Shown: piece by piece, positions 1-11,744 of the stretch | Layout: each line of letters opens with the position of its first letter | Position numbering within the stretch: position 1 is the stretch's first letter | Assembly: GCF_029227915.1 (NCBI RefSeq) | Contig: NC_079886.1 | Location: 5,766,001 to 5,830,000, forward strand | DNA length: 64,000 nucleotides | Reading direction: 5' to 3' | DNA from: Hydractinia symbiolongicarpus | Taxonomy: Eukaryota; Cnidaria; Hydrozoa; Anthoathecata; Hydractiniidae | Program-made: the position numbers and the translations under genes | Notes under the pieces: model-generated | Told to the model about the DNA's origin: nothing | Databases searched by the model: none | The model's input: only the letters and a program-made list of their open reading frames with translations

Positions 1-479
1 CGGCTTATCGGCACCCTCCTCGTTGCAGGGGGAGGGGGGTTGATTGGTGGTGTATACAAGGGAAGGAAAAAAGGAAGTAAAAGTTGCTAGGGCAAATAAT
101 ATAATCCATTATTTATAGCAATAGTATAGCTAGCCCATTACAAATTTTAATGAGAAAATATATATGAGGAGGGGGGGGGGTGCCAGCTATACCTGTGTTG
201 ACAAATGTCGTCGTTGCCCTACATTGCTTCCCTTCACTACTACACATACTTATGAATTAGCAACTTCTCACAATTTATCAGAATATAACTATAATACAGC
301 AGAAATTAAAAAAACAGGAGAGAAAAAATCAGAGAGAACGGTCAGCCCAGCTGCTACAAAAACTTACTTTTTCTTTCGTGTTTTGTCTTGATTAATTTGC
401 CAGTCAATTGAAAAAATTCGAAATTTATTCACGGGTAACCAAGGCAAATGGCGCGAAAGTACGCGTCCCCTCTTCCTAC
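1..479. other. Non-coding, no gene recognised
   Basis: A G-rich stretch lies near 25-40 and a poly-G run near 166-180. Short open frames here have no recognisable domain. Nothing else is seen. Confidence 0.5.
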
Positions 480-705
480 ACGCCGCGTCGCCCTTGTTTG
501 CGCGTCTTTCCATCACGCAACGCGTCCTTCTGTTACGCATCGCGTCCTTCTATTACGCCTCGCATCTCTCTATTATTACATACGCGTCTCACTATTACGC
601 CTCGCGACTCTCTATTTCGCCTCGCGTCCACCTATACTACGCCTCGCGACCTTGGGATCTATATTGCACCTCGACACTCTACTACGCAACACGACACTCT
701 ATAGC
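480..705. repeat. Degenerate ~22-bp minisatellite (CGCCTCGCG motif)
   Basis: A unit built around TATTACGCCTCGCGTC recurs about ten times with substitutions and small indels. All three plus frames stay open across it simply because the unit rarely forms stop codons, giving arginine/serine/tyrosine-rich translations that look artefactual. The stretch is much richer in CG dinucleotides than its surroundings. Confidence 0.7.
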
Positions 706-721
706 GTGACTTTTGTCCAGT

Positions 722-958
722 ACATGACTCCATATATTTAATGCTCGTTTTTTGAGCTACGCAGACCCAATTAGGGACCGCGCTCTACTAGACAACTCCT
801 GGCAACATCCAACGGCCCACACATGGAGCCATCTCCCCAATTTCCCTCACATGGCTTGGGTTAACCCGGGGCTATGACCCATGTTGAATCGCCGTCAAGA
901 GGAATCGAACCCCGGTCTCCTGCACAAAGTACGAGAGCTATAACCACTAATTTACGGC
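722..958 (-). mobile_element. tRNA-headed SINE, copy 1
   Basis: Read on the minus strand, the head carries a pol III A box (TTAGTGGTTATAG, 939-951) and B box (GGTTCGATTCC, 901-911). A body with GGTTAACCCAAGCCA and a segment CTGCGTAGCTCAAAA..GCATTAAAT follow. The same body and spacing recur at 5536-5800 and 27845-28130, so this is an interspersed family rather than a tRNA gene. The 3' tail shared by the other two copies is missing here. Confidence 0.75.
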
Positions 959-960
959 GA

Positions 961-1403
961 TTTATAAAGATGTAAAGCATACCACTTTGTAAAAAGTTTA
1001 TCTTATCCTGATTATATTATGTTGAGATAAAAGAAATTTACCATTTATTAAGTAAAATTCGAAATAATAAAGCAAATCTAAAGCCACATTTTATTGTGTT
1101 TACGTGTTTAGAACATGACATGCTTCCTCGTGTTATGGAAAGCTGCCATTTCCTCGGTCTGGTCTATCAGCAACTGCCGGTACAGGGCCGCGAAAAGTGG
1201 GGAAAAAATGTACAGTAGAAGTTAAAACGGGGGAGCTTTTTTCTTTCCTCACTGAAAAACTGAGAAGAAAAATTGGAAGAAGAAAAGGTAGGTCGCGCTA
1301 CCATTTTGTTGTATTTTTTTTTTCGGATTAAACTCAGTCTAACGTCATCTCCCGGATGGCAAAAAAATGTCCCTTAGACATGGTGCCGCAAAACTCATGA
1401 AAC
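961..1403. other. Non-coding, no feature seen
   Basis: AT-rich single-copy-looking DNA with no open frame, splice pattern or repeat that I can support. Confidence 0.4.
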
Positions 1404-1404
1404 G

Positions 1405-1497
1405 AACTTCAGGCAACCTCGTCCCCAGGGTCTTGTGGCCCCTGAGCCGTTATTACATACAAGGCAAAATGCCCTGGGAACGAGGTTAAACTTCAGG
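1405..1497. mobile_element. 75-bp foldback MITE with 9-bp target duplication
   Basis: The element (1414-1488) has inverted ends: CAACCTCGTCCCCAGGG on the left and the complement of TAACCTCGTTCCCAGGG on the right. It is flanked by a perfect 9-bp direct repeat AACTTCAGG (1405-1413 and 1489-1497). A 9-bp duplication is typical of Mutator-like insertion; hAT gives 8 bp. A sibling with the same ends lies at 13989-14071. There is no coding capacity. Confidence 0.8.
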
Positions 1498-4400
1498 GTA
1501 CGTCCGTCTCTCGGTTTGTCACGAAAATGGTAGCTTAGCTGCACAAGTAGCGAGACGCACGCAATGCGGTATAAAAAGGACGGGCGAACTCGTTGGTTTT
1601 TCCACAGGTTAACGACTAGTAATTATAAAATTGTCCACTTGCGCTATAGGTTTTTGCAGAAGAAAAAAGCTGTAGTGCTAGAAAGCATGCTTTTTTCAGC
1701 CTTCCAACAGGTAAGAAACAACGAGATGCGTGGACCTTCTTCGTGTCCCCAGTTTGGTGCACGCTTTTTTAACTCTTATTTATATTCTCTATTATATGCA
1801 ACGATGCAGAAACTTGAGGGCTTCTATTTTACTCTGCGCGCTATTCTCTGCTTGTCTGAACTCTGCACGTTTGCCTAAATTTCAACTTTAATCACATACA
1901 GGACATTAAAATCAACCTTGATCTCAGGACCTGTCTCTTATTTATATAACTTTCTTTTTAATTGTTTTTCGTGTCACTCAGGGGCGGATCCAGGATTTTT
2001 TTCTGGTTAGGCAAAATTTGATTGATTTTTTGGCAAAGTAATGTCAAGGGTTGTGGTGTTGTACGAGGTAAATCGGCCGTTTTGTGTTTTTGCTGTAAAA
2101 AAAGCTAATATTTTCCCCTAAAGTAAGGTTTTTAGTTATTAAAAATCCTTCCTAGATTAGAAACGAAAGTTTCTTTACAGCTAAATAAAGAACAGTAACC
2201 TCCGTAGTTTTACACTTTATCCTTGTTAAAACATGCGGATGGAAAATTCGTCCGTTTAGCAAATTAGATTCGAAGCAGGGTTAGCGTTTCCATAGTTTCT
2301 TTGAATGACATAGTGGTAATAAGTATCATCATCTAAGCATCTTTTTACGTTTTACGCACATAATATGAGTACAAGTGATAAGTAGGGGAGTTGCTTTATT
2401 CCAAAATATGAAATAAGTCTAATAACTAACAATACAACAAAAAATTACATTACAAAACAATTTTAGGAACAGATAGTCGACAGTAGTGCAACGTAGAAAT
2501 ATTGTTTGGAATATTATAGTCTGTGTTAAAAACCTGTAAATGCAAAAGCAGCATATAAAAGTATGAAAGCTTTCCAGTAAGACTTACAGTGTACGATAGC
2601 AACATATAATAAACGTCTACAAAGAGTATATAGTAATCAACTCTTCATGGAGTTAATACACTTTAGTATTAGGGTTACTGGTGTAGTTTTGCACCAATTT
2701 CTATTAAGCATTAATTTTAATGTTATGAAATTCCCACAACAGTAAGGCAGTTTATTAAGCCAGAAAAGAGTTAGAAATTAGAAAAATAACATCAAAATAT
2801 TTAACATGTCTGTATATTATTTACCCTCGCAAGTCCCTGTCAACTATGTTTAAAAAATATTTTAATACTGTAAAATCTTTAGGAAAGTTTTAGTAAATAT
2901 AGGCTAATTCTGAAGATTCTCATATAAAAAGCAACATATATACAAATCCTACTCATAATCACAAGTAAACATGACATTTTTTTTAGTTTACAGGCTGTAA
3001 CAGAGCGTTCTTTAACATGCAATTCTTGTTTCAATCTGTATTGTTTTTTGTAAAAATCATTTCTATGATTTACTCGAATATTCACAAGTTATGCGTTTCA
3101 TCCTTCTTATGGCCTCTGAGACAAAGTTGCGTGAGTCCAAGGTTCTAGACGGAGAGTCCTACCTATTCTACATTTTTGACCATTTCCGTAATTAGCTTGA
3201 AAGATTTTAAAATTTGAAGTCAACCTTGAAAACGGATAATAATGGGATACAAAATCATTGAGTATCCCAATTCTAAATTAGTATTGTAAATAACCTGCAA
3301 TATTAAAATACAGCTCAATAAACAAAAATAAAATTTAGAAAAAATAAAGACACCTGCTTTCAAAGGTTTTGATATTGGCTATTACTTGAAGCTACCCCTA
3401 AATATCTCTATGAAAAATATCATAACTCTTGTTAGGATTATCTTTAGAACTTAAAACTTACACCACAACCTTGTTTCATTAAGATGAATCATTTTCCATG
3501 TTTAAGACACGTGAATAATCCGATTTCCCGATTTTTTTTACTTTACCCAAAAATCGGAAAAAATCGGATTTTCGGGTAATTTTTGGCAACTTTTTATGCC
3601 ATCTATGTAAAAACCGGAAAATAGGTTAAATAACTTTTATGTAGCTTTCAGAAATTTCAAACAGAATGTAAAAATTCGATCTAGAACTAAAGCCATTGAA
3701 TTTTAAGCAGATGATGGCATTTTAAACAAATTTCAAGCTTTTGATGACGTCAAAAAAAATGTGCTGGCACAAGCAAATATTTATTGCCACCATTTTGTTC
3801 CTTTTGTGACGTACTATAAGTGTGCCAAGTTTGATTCAATTTGAACAAGCTTATGAAAGGGGGGTCATAATATGTTCGAAAAACCCCGGACCGAATAGGG
3901 TTAACTGGATATTTTTAAAACTAATCCGGAAAATTGTGGAAATTCCAGAATACAAATGTTGTTGTGTAGAAACTTGACGATTTGAATATAATAACATCTG
4001 GAGGAGCTCAATTTAAATGATGAAGTAGTTCATTGTTAATTAATTCAGCAATAAATACATATTAGCATTTGAATATTTCAGTATTTAGGCCTTCAAAATT
4101 TATGTACTCTCTTGTTAAAAAAATTCTTGAAGACGTTGATAGTGCATGGTTAGATAACAGCTGATTTGAAAAAAAAAAAAAAAAACGTTGTAAATATAAG
4201 AAACAAGAATACAATTTTACCATAAACTGCATTAAAACCAGGTTGTTTAATTATTGTCTCTTTAACCTCTCCTCTTTGACTTCTTTAACTTCGCCTCTTT
4301 GATTTGAAAAGGGAATTTATAAAAAAGATACAAATCAATGCCATGTGATGCGCACATATCTTTGTAACATATTAAGCAGGCGATACATGATTTTGAAACC

Positions 4401-4553
4401 TCTGGATAATACGGGATTTGTTTTGTCGAAATCGATTTATTGAATTTAACAAATTTGATTGTTTATTATCCTTTTTTAATTCAAATTCCCAAGTTTGAAT
4501 TTTTTCGGAGAGTCTGATTAATTGCAATTTTTCATTTTAAGGAAACGGATTGG
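1498..4553. other. Intergenic AT-rich DNA
   Basis: No gene is recognised. A lone CAGGGGCGGATCCAGG-type end near 1978 resembles a hAT terminal repeat; no partner end is found nearby. A small inverted CGGATTTTTCC-type motif lies near 3520-3590. The 104-codon open frame at 1564-1878 has no recognisable domain. Confidence 0.45.
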
Positions 4554-4690
4554 TCATTGTTGATTTCCGCCGGCGAAGGCGGAATCTTTAATATCGCCTG
4601 GGAAGATAGAGAGAGAAATAGAGAGATAGATAGATAGAGACAGCCCAGAGCCTGGACGCCTAAAACTTATCCAGGCTAAAGCTTAAATCC
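4554..4690 (+). repeat. Interspersed repeat, copy 1 (GGCGGAATCTTTAA..GATAGAGACAGC family)
   Basis: The sequence from GGCGGAATCTTTAA through an imperfect GATA microsatellite to CAGCCCAGAGCC and a CCTGGACGCC tail matches the reverse complement of 6905-7045 in order and spacing. The internal GATA run differs in length between the copies. The class of mobile element is not clear. Confidence 0.65.
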
Positions 4691-5535
4691 TCGTTTTTAC
4701 AGATTTTTTTCTCAGAACGAGGCTAAATTGAGTTTTAAGCCAATAAGAATCCTAACAGTGCAACAAATTGTTTTATTATCCAGCATAATGAAGATCGCCT
4801 TATAATGCGCCATCTTTGATGTTATTAACGTCATTTCCCTCTGTACAATTTTGAAAGCACGTAGACTAAAGCTAATTATTCATGAATTTTAATTTAGAGG
4901 AATTGTTGAGGCTGAATATTTTTGGTGAAAGGTTTATAGCTATAAAATCGTGACAATGTGTCATAAAAGAGAAAAAGAGAAAATAGATAAATTTTCAGCC
5001 TTGCCGTTGTTCTTTTTTTGTTTTTATTGTTTGTTTTTATTGCATCAATTTTCAGGATTATTATTTTTCTTTTATATTTGTTCCTATAGAGAAATGAAGT
5101 TTATGTAAGTTAAGTTAGCTATGATTTACAGTTACAATAATAATCAAAAATTGAATTTTAGAATATACAATGATTTTGTTCCCCCAGTCCTCTTCAAAGT
5201 TCAGTACTTTTTCAGATTATTGCTAATGGCGGAAATCGTTAAGCCACAGGGCTTCTTGTTTTTTTTGACAAATCCAAAAGTTGAACATAACTCCTTTCTG
5301 AAATTTTGAATTGACAAATTGAATTCAACAAGTTAAAACAAAAAAGGGTAAACACACAATAAATTTGCGGATTTAGCAACTCGATCGTCCCCTTCGTGAG
5401 ATTTTTTTCAGAAATCTTAGAAAAATATTTTGTGACACTTTGTGTGAGTCCAAGAAAGATTTTCAAGCAAATTAGGCACTCAAGGAGAAATAATAATTAA
5501 CCAGCAACAGAATAGTTAGCTTGGTGGGTATAAGT
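4691..5535. other. Non-coding, no gene recognised
   Basis: AT-rich. A half copy of the CCTCGTT..AACGAGG inverted motif occurs near 4687-4723. The small open frames at 5121-5466 on both strands have no recognisable domain. Confidence 0.4.
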
Positions 5536-5800
5536 TAGTTATAATAGTTAGCTTAGTGGGCATAAGTCTGACACTTTATGCGGGAGAACGGGGTTCAATT
5601 CTCCTTGGCGGCGATTCAATATGAGCGTGTGAATGCTATCATAGCTTCGAGTTAACCCAAGCCATAAAAAGGAAACTAGGGAGATGGCACAGGTAGAGCG
5701 CGGAACCTAATTGAGTCTGCGTAGCTCAAAATGTGCATTAAATACTCTAGGACTACCCATCTAAGCCATTGGCCCTCCTGGAAATAATAGACAGGGTATA
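5536..5800 (+). mobile_element. tRNA-headed SINE, copy 2
   Basis: The pol III A box region (TAGCTTAGTGGGCATAAG, about 5548-5566) and B box (GGGGTTCAATTCTCC, 5590-5604) are followed by a body with GTTAACCCAAGCCA and GCGTAGCTCAAAATG..GCATTAAATACTC. The tail is CCATTGGCCCTCCTGGAAATAA. A preceding partial duplicate of the A box (5518-5535) is visible. It is the same family as 722-958 and 27845-28130. Confidence 0.75.
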
Positions 5801-6904
5801 TCCCTCGATATTTGTGAGGCTAGCCATACAAAATATATAGATCATCTATTTATCTATGCAGAATAATTATATATACGGTGGGTAAACTATTAGCCGCTCA
5901 TACAGCTACTGATACAATATATATATATTTTTACTTGAATTTCCACACTTTTCTTCGTTGTCGATCTCCACATGGCCATCTGTATTTATATAGATCCACA
6001 TAAAGTTGTGTTTCAATTAAAACCAAAAAAAGAAACTATCGTGAAAAAAAGTTATTAATTTTACTGTAGCCAGCAGTATGTCGCATTAATAAACAACAAT
6101 GTGTTCACGGATTTCAAGAAAAAAACATGGAAAAGACACAGTTAGCTGTAAAGAACACAATGAAGCTTTTAACAGCTAATTGTACTATGCGTAGCATCTA
6201 ATTATCCTGCATCGGCTAACTATTCTGCATCGGCTAACTATTTCTGTTACAGATTAATCATCAGTTGACCTTGACTGTTTGGTGCAAGCAACAATAAACT
6301 TTTGTCATGTTTCAACAACTTTTCTGCAAAAAATGCGAATACATATCTTTTTATCTGATAGAAGTAACCCACCAAATTGTCCTTTGGAAGTTAATTTTAG
6401 CCCCCTTCTTTCCCAAGGAGTTGGGTGTCCAGTCATGAAAAAAATACGCAAAGCAGGATAAAAGGTTTTTGCTGCTGGCTCGTTAAGAAGAAAAAAAACA
6501 ACACTCTAATCAAAGCACTATTTTGTGTAGCTAGCTAGCAAGTAAGTAAGTGATTTTACGACTATTCAAAGTGGTATGTCATCACAATCATAAGGAGTTA
6601 GCACCAAAAATTAAGATAACTAGCTAGCCAGCACATCTTCTCACTTATATATAAAATAATTCCCGCCTGATATAATATACGAATTTAAAAAATAGTGCTT
6701 AGGTGGCTTCCCAGCCACATAAATACAGCTACTATGGCCAAACCAGAAACCAGCAAGGGGCGACCAACAAAATGTAAGCATTGTTAGTCATGGCTGTGCA
6801 CGGAATGTTCGGGTCACACGAAGAGTAAACAACCTCCGTACAGGTTGATCATTAAATTGACAGAGATTAAAATGAAGTATCTTCATTGCCTTTCGAAAAA
6901 ATGG
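5801..6904. other. Non-coding, no gene recognised
   Basis: AT-rich. It holds short repeated phrases (GCATCGGCTAACTATTCTGC twice near 6212-6245) and TAGCTAGCTAGC-type runs also seen elsewhere in the window. No coding signal is seen. Confidence 0.4.
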
Positions 6905-7045
6905 AAATTTTTCGAGGTTTTAGCCTGGACACAAACTTAACAGCGCACGGGCTCTGTGCTGTCTCTATCTGTATATCTATCTTCCATCAGGCGATTTTAA
7001 AGATTCCGCCCCGCGTAGCGGCGACGGTAATCAAAAATGGCATCA
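6905..7045 (-). repeat. Interspersed repeat, copy 2, inverted relative to 4554-4690
   Basis: The reverse complement reproduces GGCGGAATCTTTAAAATCGCCTG, a GATAGATATACAGATAGAGACAG run and the GTGTCCAGGCT tail of the 4554 copy. It lies about 285 bp upstream of the PAN/lectin-like gene. Confidence 0.6.
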
Positions 7046-7329
7046 TAAGTTGATTAATTTTGCGAAGAATTATTTTCGCGTGAAATTATGTGAATAACAC
7101 ATTCTTTATGCGCATGTACGTGATATGTACTGAATATGCACTAGTCATCGCACGAACAAAGTACAATATAGCTTACGTGTTTTGAGCTCTGATGTTTATC
7201 TTTGATTATTCTCCAATTCAATCCCGTCGGTGGTATTTTTCGTATTAAAGATGAAATACTCGTTAAAAATTAACCGTTAATTGTTCATTAAAAAGTTAGG
7301 ACTGAAGGCTTCACTAAACAGAATGAAAA

Positions 7330-8003
7330 ATGTGGAAACTGTTCAACTTCATCACATATATCTCCACAACACTGGCAAACTACCGGGAGCTTACTTTCCA
7401 ACATGTTGCTGATGATGCAAAAGTAACAAATATTTCTCTTGTCTTATCTACAACTCAAGTTCAGCGATCAACAGGTTGCTTTTGGGATTGTATCAACACC
7501 CCAGGATGTTTTTTATAAACATTTTTCGTCATCCCGATAACAACACGTTTACGTGCAGATTAATAACAGAAGGTTGGTTCAGACACAAGGTGGAATACGC
7601 TCCTGGGTACACATTTTATTCCTACGTTAAAAAGAATTTTCAATTACAGTTAACACACGGACCAGGGTTTTGCATCTCGCATGAGAAATCAACATTAAGG
7701 CTTGATTTCTGCTCCTCAAAATACACCTATTTTCATATGGATGGTTTCGGAAGATTGATGGTTGAAGATTTGTGTGTTGATGTTAATAGTCATAATTTTT
7801 TTCAGCTCACTGAAGATTGCACTTTAGGCCGGATGTTTGATTTCGTTGGAACAAAAGAGAAAAGTTACATTAAAGTCATAAATAAGGGAGGCCTTTGTGT
7901 ACACGTCTATAACGCGCGATACAATACACACCATAGTCTATTAATAGCGCACCACCGTTGTGATTATGTTCCTCAAACAGAATTTCGTATTATCGAACAC
8001 TAA
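7330..8003 (+). CDS. Secreted PAN/apple plus beta-trefoil-like protein, one frameshift
   Basis: The start MWKLFNFITYISTTLA looks like a short signal peptide. Next comes a PAN/apple-like half with the cysteine pattern GCFWDCINTPGC and, in the next frame, NNTFTCRL. The remaining ~140 residues have the spaced Cys pairs, QLTEDC and GRMFDFVG phrases of a ricin-B-type beta-trefoil, a carbohydrate-binding fold, not a toxin catalytic chain. A run of six T (7509-7514) interrupts the frame: the first part (7330-7518) ends just after GC and the second part (7476-8003) continues in another frame. The long open second part argues for a recent lesion, an assembly error or a polymorphism. No intron is needed. 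Related copies lie at 8726 and 10820. The domain calls are inferences from patterning. Confidence 0.6.
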
Positions 8004-8725
8004 ACACTTGCAGTCGAACTTTCATTAACAGTTACCTTCACATAACAGTAACTTCAAATCAACAACTAGTAGAGTTTAATCTCGATTGTATGTTTATACG
8101 AACAGAAAACATCTCAAGCAAGCCTTTCAACATCTTTGGTTGTGTCTAGGTCCTGTGTACAGCACTTCTTAATCACAATATAGTTATTACGCACAAGTTA
8201 TGTTTTTTTCTAATTACTATTCGGTTGATTTTTTTTTTTTTTTACAAACATACTTTTTGGGTTTTATCTGCAGACTGCACCTTTGTTAATTTTTAAGAGA
8301 TTTCTGAAAATTCATGGATCCAAGACCTTGTTTTGTAGAGTGAGCCACAGCTACATACAAAACGCACAAGAAATACCAATACATTCGATCATTTTAGACA
8401 AAAGTACGAACATATTCAAAAAAACTCCAAGCATTTTTCCCAAAAATACGAACATTTTTCACAAAACTGCAAACATATTCAAATATTACCTTCAAACAAA
8501 TTTGAAAGCACAATACACACGAGGAAACACCTCATAAAATTAAATACCTTTTAAAATGTATTTGTCAGCCCTTATAGGTTATATATTTCTAATTATTTCC
8601 TAAAATCATATTTTTTCATGTTTTTAACTTTAGTTCTACTAGGTGGTTAGTGCCCCCCCCCCCCCCTACTGAATTTATTTAAGTAAAATATGATCGAGGC
8701 ATTATTCTTAACATCTCCGACGTAA
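8004..8725. other. Downstream non-coding region
   Basis: Poly-T (near 8230) and poly-C (near 8654) runs. A repeated CAAACATATTCAAA/CGAACATTTTTC phrase (8405-8485) makes a spurious open frame. No gene is recognised. Confidence 0.4.
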
Positions 8726-8970
8726 GTAATATATATTGTATTAAGGCTAATCGAGCTCAATCACGTACCTCTAGTTAATATCGTCTTCAGTTGTAAGTGA
8801 CGTAATGCACAGCATTAAGTTTCCATATCAGTTCTATGTGTCTATGTTATGTATTAGGTTTTCTATATGCTTTTTTTGTTTTTAATATAGGATCGAGGAC
8901 TACTACACAGAAATTAAAAAACACGAAAATGGTTTAGTTTTATCTCATATATCTCTGAAGCATATTAGCG
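8726..8970 (+). pseudogene. 5' relic of the PAN/lectin-like gene
   Basis: About 200 bp (TTGTATTAAGGCTAATCGAGC onward) match the region just upstream of the 10820-11545 copy in order: AGTTAAT, TTCTATGTGTCT, TTTTCTATATG, GAGGAC and ACAGAAATT. The match runs into the first coding bases, keeping TCATATATCTC but losing the reading frame. Nothing resembling the rest of the gene follows, so this is a truncated duplicate. It shows that the promoter-proximal segment was part of the duplicated unit. Confidence 0.6.
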
Positions 8971-9083
8971 GGGGCAATTATGCAGGGAAATTGTCCTGTC
9001 AATGGCTATTTTGCCGGGTTGCGTAGTGGCTTCATTAAGGACAGAATAATGTGTTTTCATATACAATTTTTAAGTATTTTTAT

Positions 9084-9380
9084 GCAATCTCGTTCCCAGG
9101 GTTTTTTTGCCTTGTTTTTCGCGCGAAAAAAAGACCTTCGTCTTTTTTATATCTAGAAAGCAAACACGCTTGGTAACGATGGTGTCTAGTGACTCAAGGT
9201 TCTGAGCAAAGATATTCAAGGTTGACTTAAATAATATTTTCTTAGGACATAGCGCAAAGGAACAAAAAATACTTTTTTCACACGTCATGCACGTCAAAAA
9301 GCTAAAAAAATAACTCTGCAGACGAGATTCTCCAGACCTATTTAACGATAATTATATTGATACTGACTGGGAACGAACAA
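9084..9380. mobile_element. Possible longer CTCGTTCCCAGGG-ended element
   Basis: The left end AATCTCGTTCCCAGGGT (about 9086) and an opposing CTGGGAACGAAC (about 9367) resemble the ends of the 75-bp and 83-bp MITEs. The right arm is degraded and no target duplication is evident. The interior holds no coding sequence. Confidence 0.3.
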
Positions 9381-9584
9381 GATAACCGAGTAACCAATAA
9401 AGTCAAAAATTTAATTAAGCGTCCAGGCTTCTTTATCCAGCATTACCGCTGAAGAAAGGTCTCGTTTGCAAAAAGAGGATACTCTTCTTTCCCGCCCTGG
9501 ATTAAAACGTCGTGAAACTGTATAAAGAACATTCTTTTTATGCGAGTGTACGTAGTGTGTACTGAGTATGTACTAGTTATCGAA

Positions 9585-10555
9585 ATAGGTTATATTTTTG
9601 CCATATCGGAGAAGTAGAACTCAGGACTTTGAGCACTCGAGACCCGGGACCCGGAACTCAGGACTCGGACCCTAAAATTTACAATATGTGAATTACTGAC
9701 CGAACTTTCACACCTTAGAAAAAAGAAAGGTTTATTTGTTAAGATAGCGCTACAATAGTGAAGAAAAAAAATAGATATTGAGAAGAAAGATACGGTTTTT
9801 TTTTTTAGTTTTCGTGTATTTTTGTAACAGATGATCTCTTAAAGACTCCAGCAATACCACCAGATGAATTTCCTGGAAACAAGAAATTGAAATAGGATCG
9901 GTCCCTACTGTTTACCTTGTAGAACATCACAGTTACTCGAAAAACTATGTAACTGTCAGAACATGAAGGCCACAACAAAGCTATGAAGGAGTTAAAATGT
10001 AAAGAGTGGGATAAAACAGGCAAAAAGTTTGTAAAGGACGCTAGATAATGAGGGGATAAAACATAAAAATATTTAAACTTCAAGAATTCTAAAAGCATTC
10101 TAAGAACATTTCTTATAAAAAATGGTATATCTTTTACATGTATATATCTTTTGTTGTTGTTTTGTGTCCGAATTATCAACAGACTTGAACCTTATCTATT
10201 TTTTTTATTTTTCACTTCATCGAGTTTTTATTCTTCGCATCACATTATGTATTATATTTAACCCCAGTAACTACTATAATTTTGAGCATAATGTTCCTTT
10301 TCCTCCTTTGACGATATTTACATTTTGTTCTTTGATCTTCATTTTTTATCACAGCTGAAATTGTATATTGTATATACTTTTTTTAAAAAAAACGTCGTTG
10401 ACTTCCGGTATTTCTTTTGGTCTGTTTTTAACAAATCTCCAAATATTAAGTCGTAAGTCTTGAATCCCGGCTCCAGAATCCTGGGTACCGAGTCCCGACC
10501 AGGGGTCCTGGGTCCGAGTCCCACTTTGCCGATATGCCTATATTTTCAATTCGGA
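9585..10555. mobile_element. ~960-bp element with long imperfect inverted ends
   Basis: The left end contains TTTGCCATATCGGAGAAGT followed by repeats of GGACTC/GGGACCC (9595-9672). The right end, read in reverse complement, contains TAGGCATATCGGCAAAGTGG followed by the same GGACTCGG/ACCC phrases (10455-10545). The interior is AT-rich with no recognisable protein. The inverted arrangement suggests a non-autonomous DNA transposon. Exact borders are not resolved. Confidence 0.5.
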
Positions 10556-10819
10556 TGTTTGCTTATTTTGCCAATCCAATCACGTAAGAGATATTTTTTG
10601 TCTGATGAGTATATACTCGTAAGAAATTAATCAATCCACAGAATTCATTAGCTAAACACATTTACTAGAATAACAGAGGGTGGGGTTTAGGGTAGGGGAC
10701 TGGAACGTTAATTAGCCCAGGAAATCTAGATTGCGCACACAAATTTATTTTTCATCTCAGTCTCAGTTGCTAAATGTTTTTGAGAACATATAGGCGAAAT
10801 CAATTGTAGATTTCTGTTC

Positions 10820-11545
10820 GCAACATTTATTGTATTAAGAAGGCTGATCAAGCTTAATTGCGAACCTCCAGTTAATTTCGTGATATGATTCGGTGGTGGA
10901 CGACACAGAATCCTTAAGTGTTCATACCTATTCTTTATGTGTCTTTGAAGTTGGGTTTTGTTTTTCTATATGTCTTATTTTCATTCCTATACATCGTTCA
11001 TTAAGAAGATAGGGTTGAGGACAGAAATTGAAAAATGTGGAAACTGTTCAACTTCATCACATATATCTCCACAACACTAGCAAACTACCGGAAACTTACT
11101 TTCCAACATGTTGCCGATGATGCAAAAGTAACAAATAATTCTCTTATCTTATCTACAACTAAAGTTCAGGTTCAAAAGGTCAGGATGTTTTTTTATAAAC
11201 ATTCTTCATCATCCCGATAACAACACGTTTACGTGCAGTTTAATAACAAAAGGCTGGTTCAGACGCAAGCTGGAATTCGCTTTTGTGTACATGTTTTACT
11301 CCTACGTAAGAAGGAATTTTCAATTCCACTTAACACATCATGGACCAGGGTTTTGCATTTTCCATGAGAACTCAACATTAAGGTTTGATTTCTGTTTTTT
11401 CAGATGGATGCTTTCGGAAGATTGATGGTTGGAGACTTATGTGTACATGTCCACAACGTTAATTCCGTGGATGAACCCTTGAAACTCACGGAAGATTGCG
11501 TTTTAGGCTGGATGTTTGATTTAGTTGGAACGAAAGAGTTACATT
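10820..11545 (+). pseudogene. Decayed duplicate of the PAN/lectin-like gene
   Basis: From the ATG at 11035 the first ~130 bases are almost identical to those at 7330, including the signal-peptide codons. A deletion after 11170 then removes the codons for the PAN cysteines and shifts the frame. Later segments (ACGTGCAG near 11234, GACCAGGGTTTTGCAT near 11342, GAAGATTGATGGTTGGAGA near 11418, GAAGATTGCG near 11490) keep their order but are separated by further deletions. No frame spans the gene. The upstream 200 bp are shared with the relic at 8726. Confidence 0.75.
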
Positions 11546-11744
11546 AAAATCGTGACTGACTGGATTCTCTCTATACACGTTTATTACGATAATAACTTTC
11601 CATAACTTTAGCTGAAATAAAAACACAGTTTACAAATCCTTGCTACCCGTCATAGGAAAAACAATCGGCCAATTTTTATTCTTCAAAGAATGTTCCCGCT
11701 GAAAGTTCAAAAATAAATGTTACTCCAGGCTAAGTTCCTAGTAC

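Noticed and set aside
408-741. Three overlapping Arg/Ser/Tyr-rich open frames
   Set aside because: All frames stay open across a tandem repeat that rarely contains stop codons; no domain, no splice context.
1564-1878. 104-codon open frame
   Set aside because: No recognisable domain, composition like translated non-coding DNA, no flanking splice sites supporting an exon.
7476-8003. Ricin-like toxin
   Set aside because: Only the lectin-type beta-trefoil pattern is suggested; no ribosome-inactivating catalytic domain is present.
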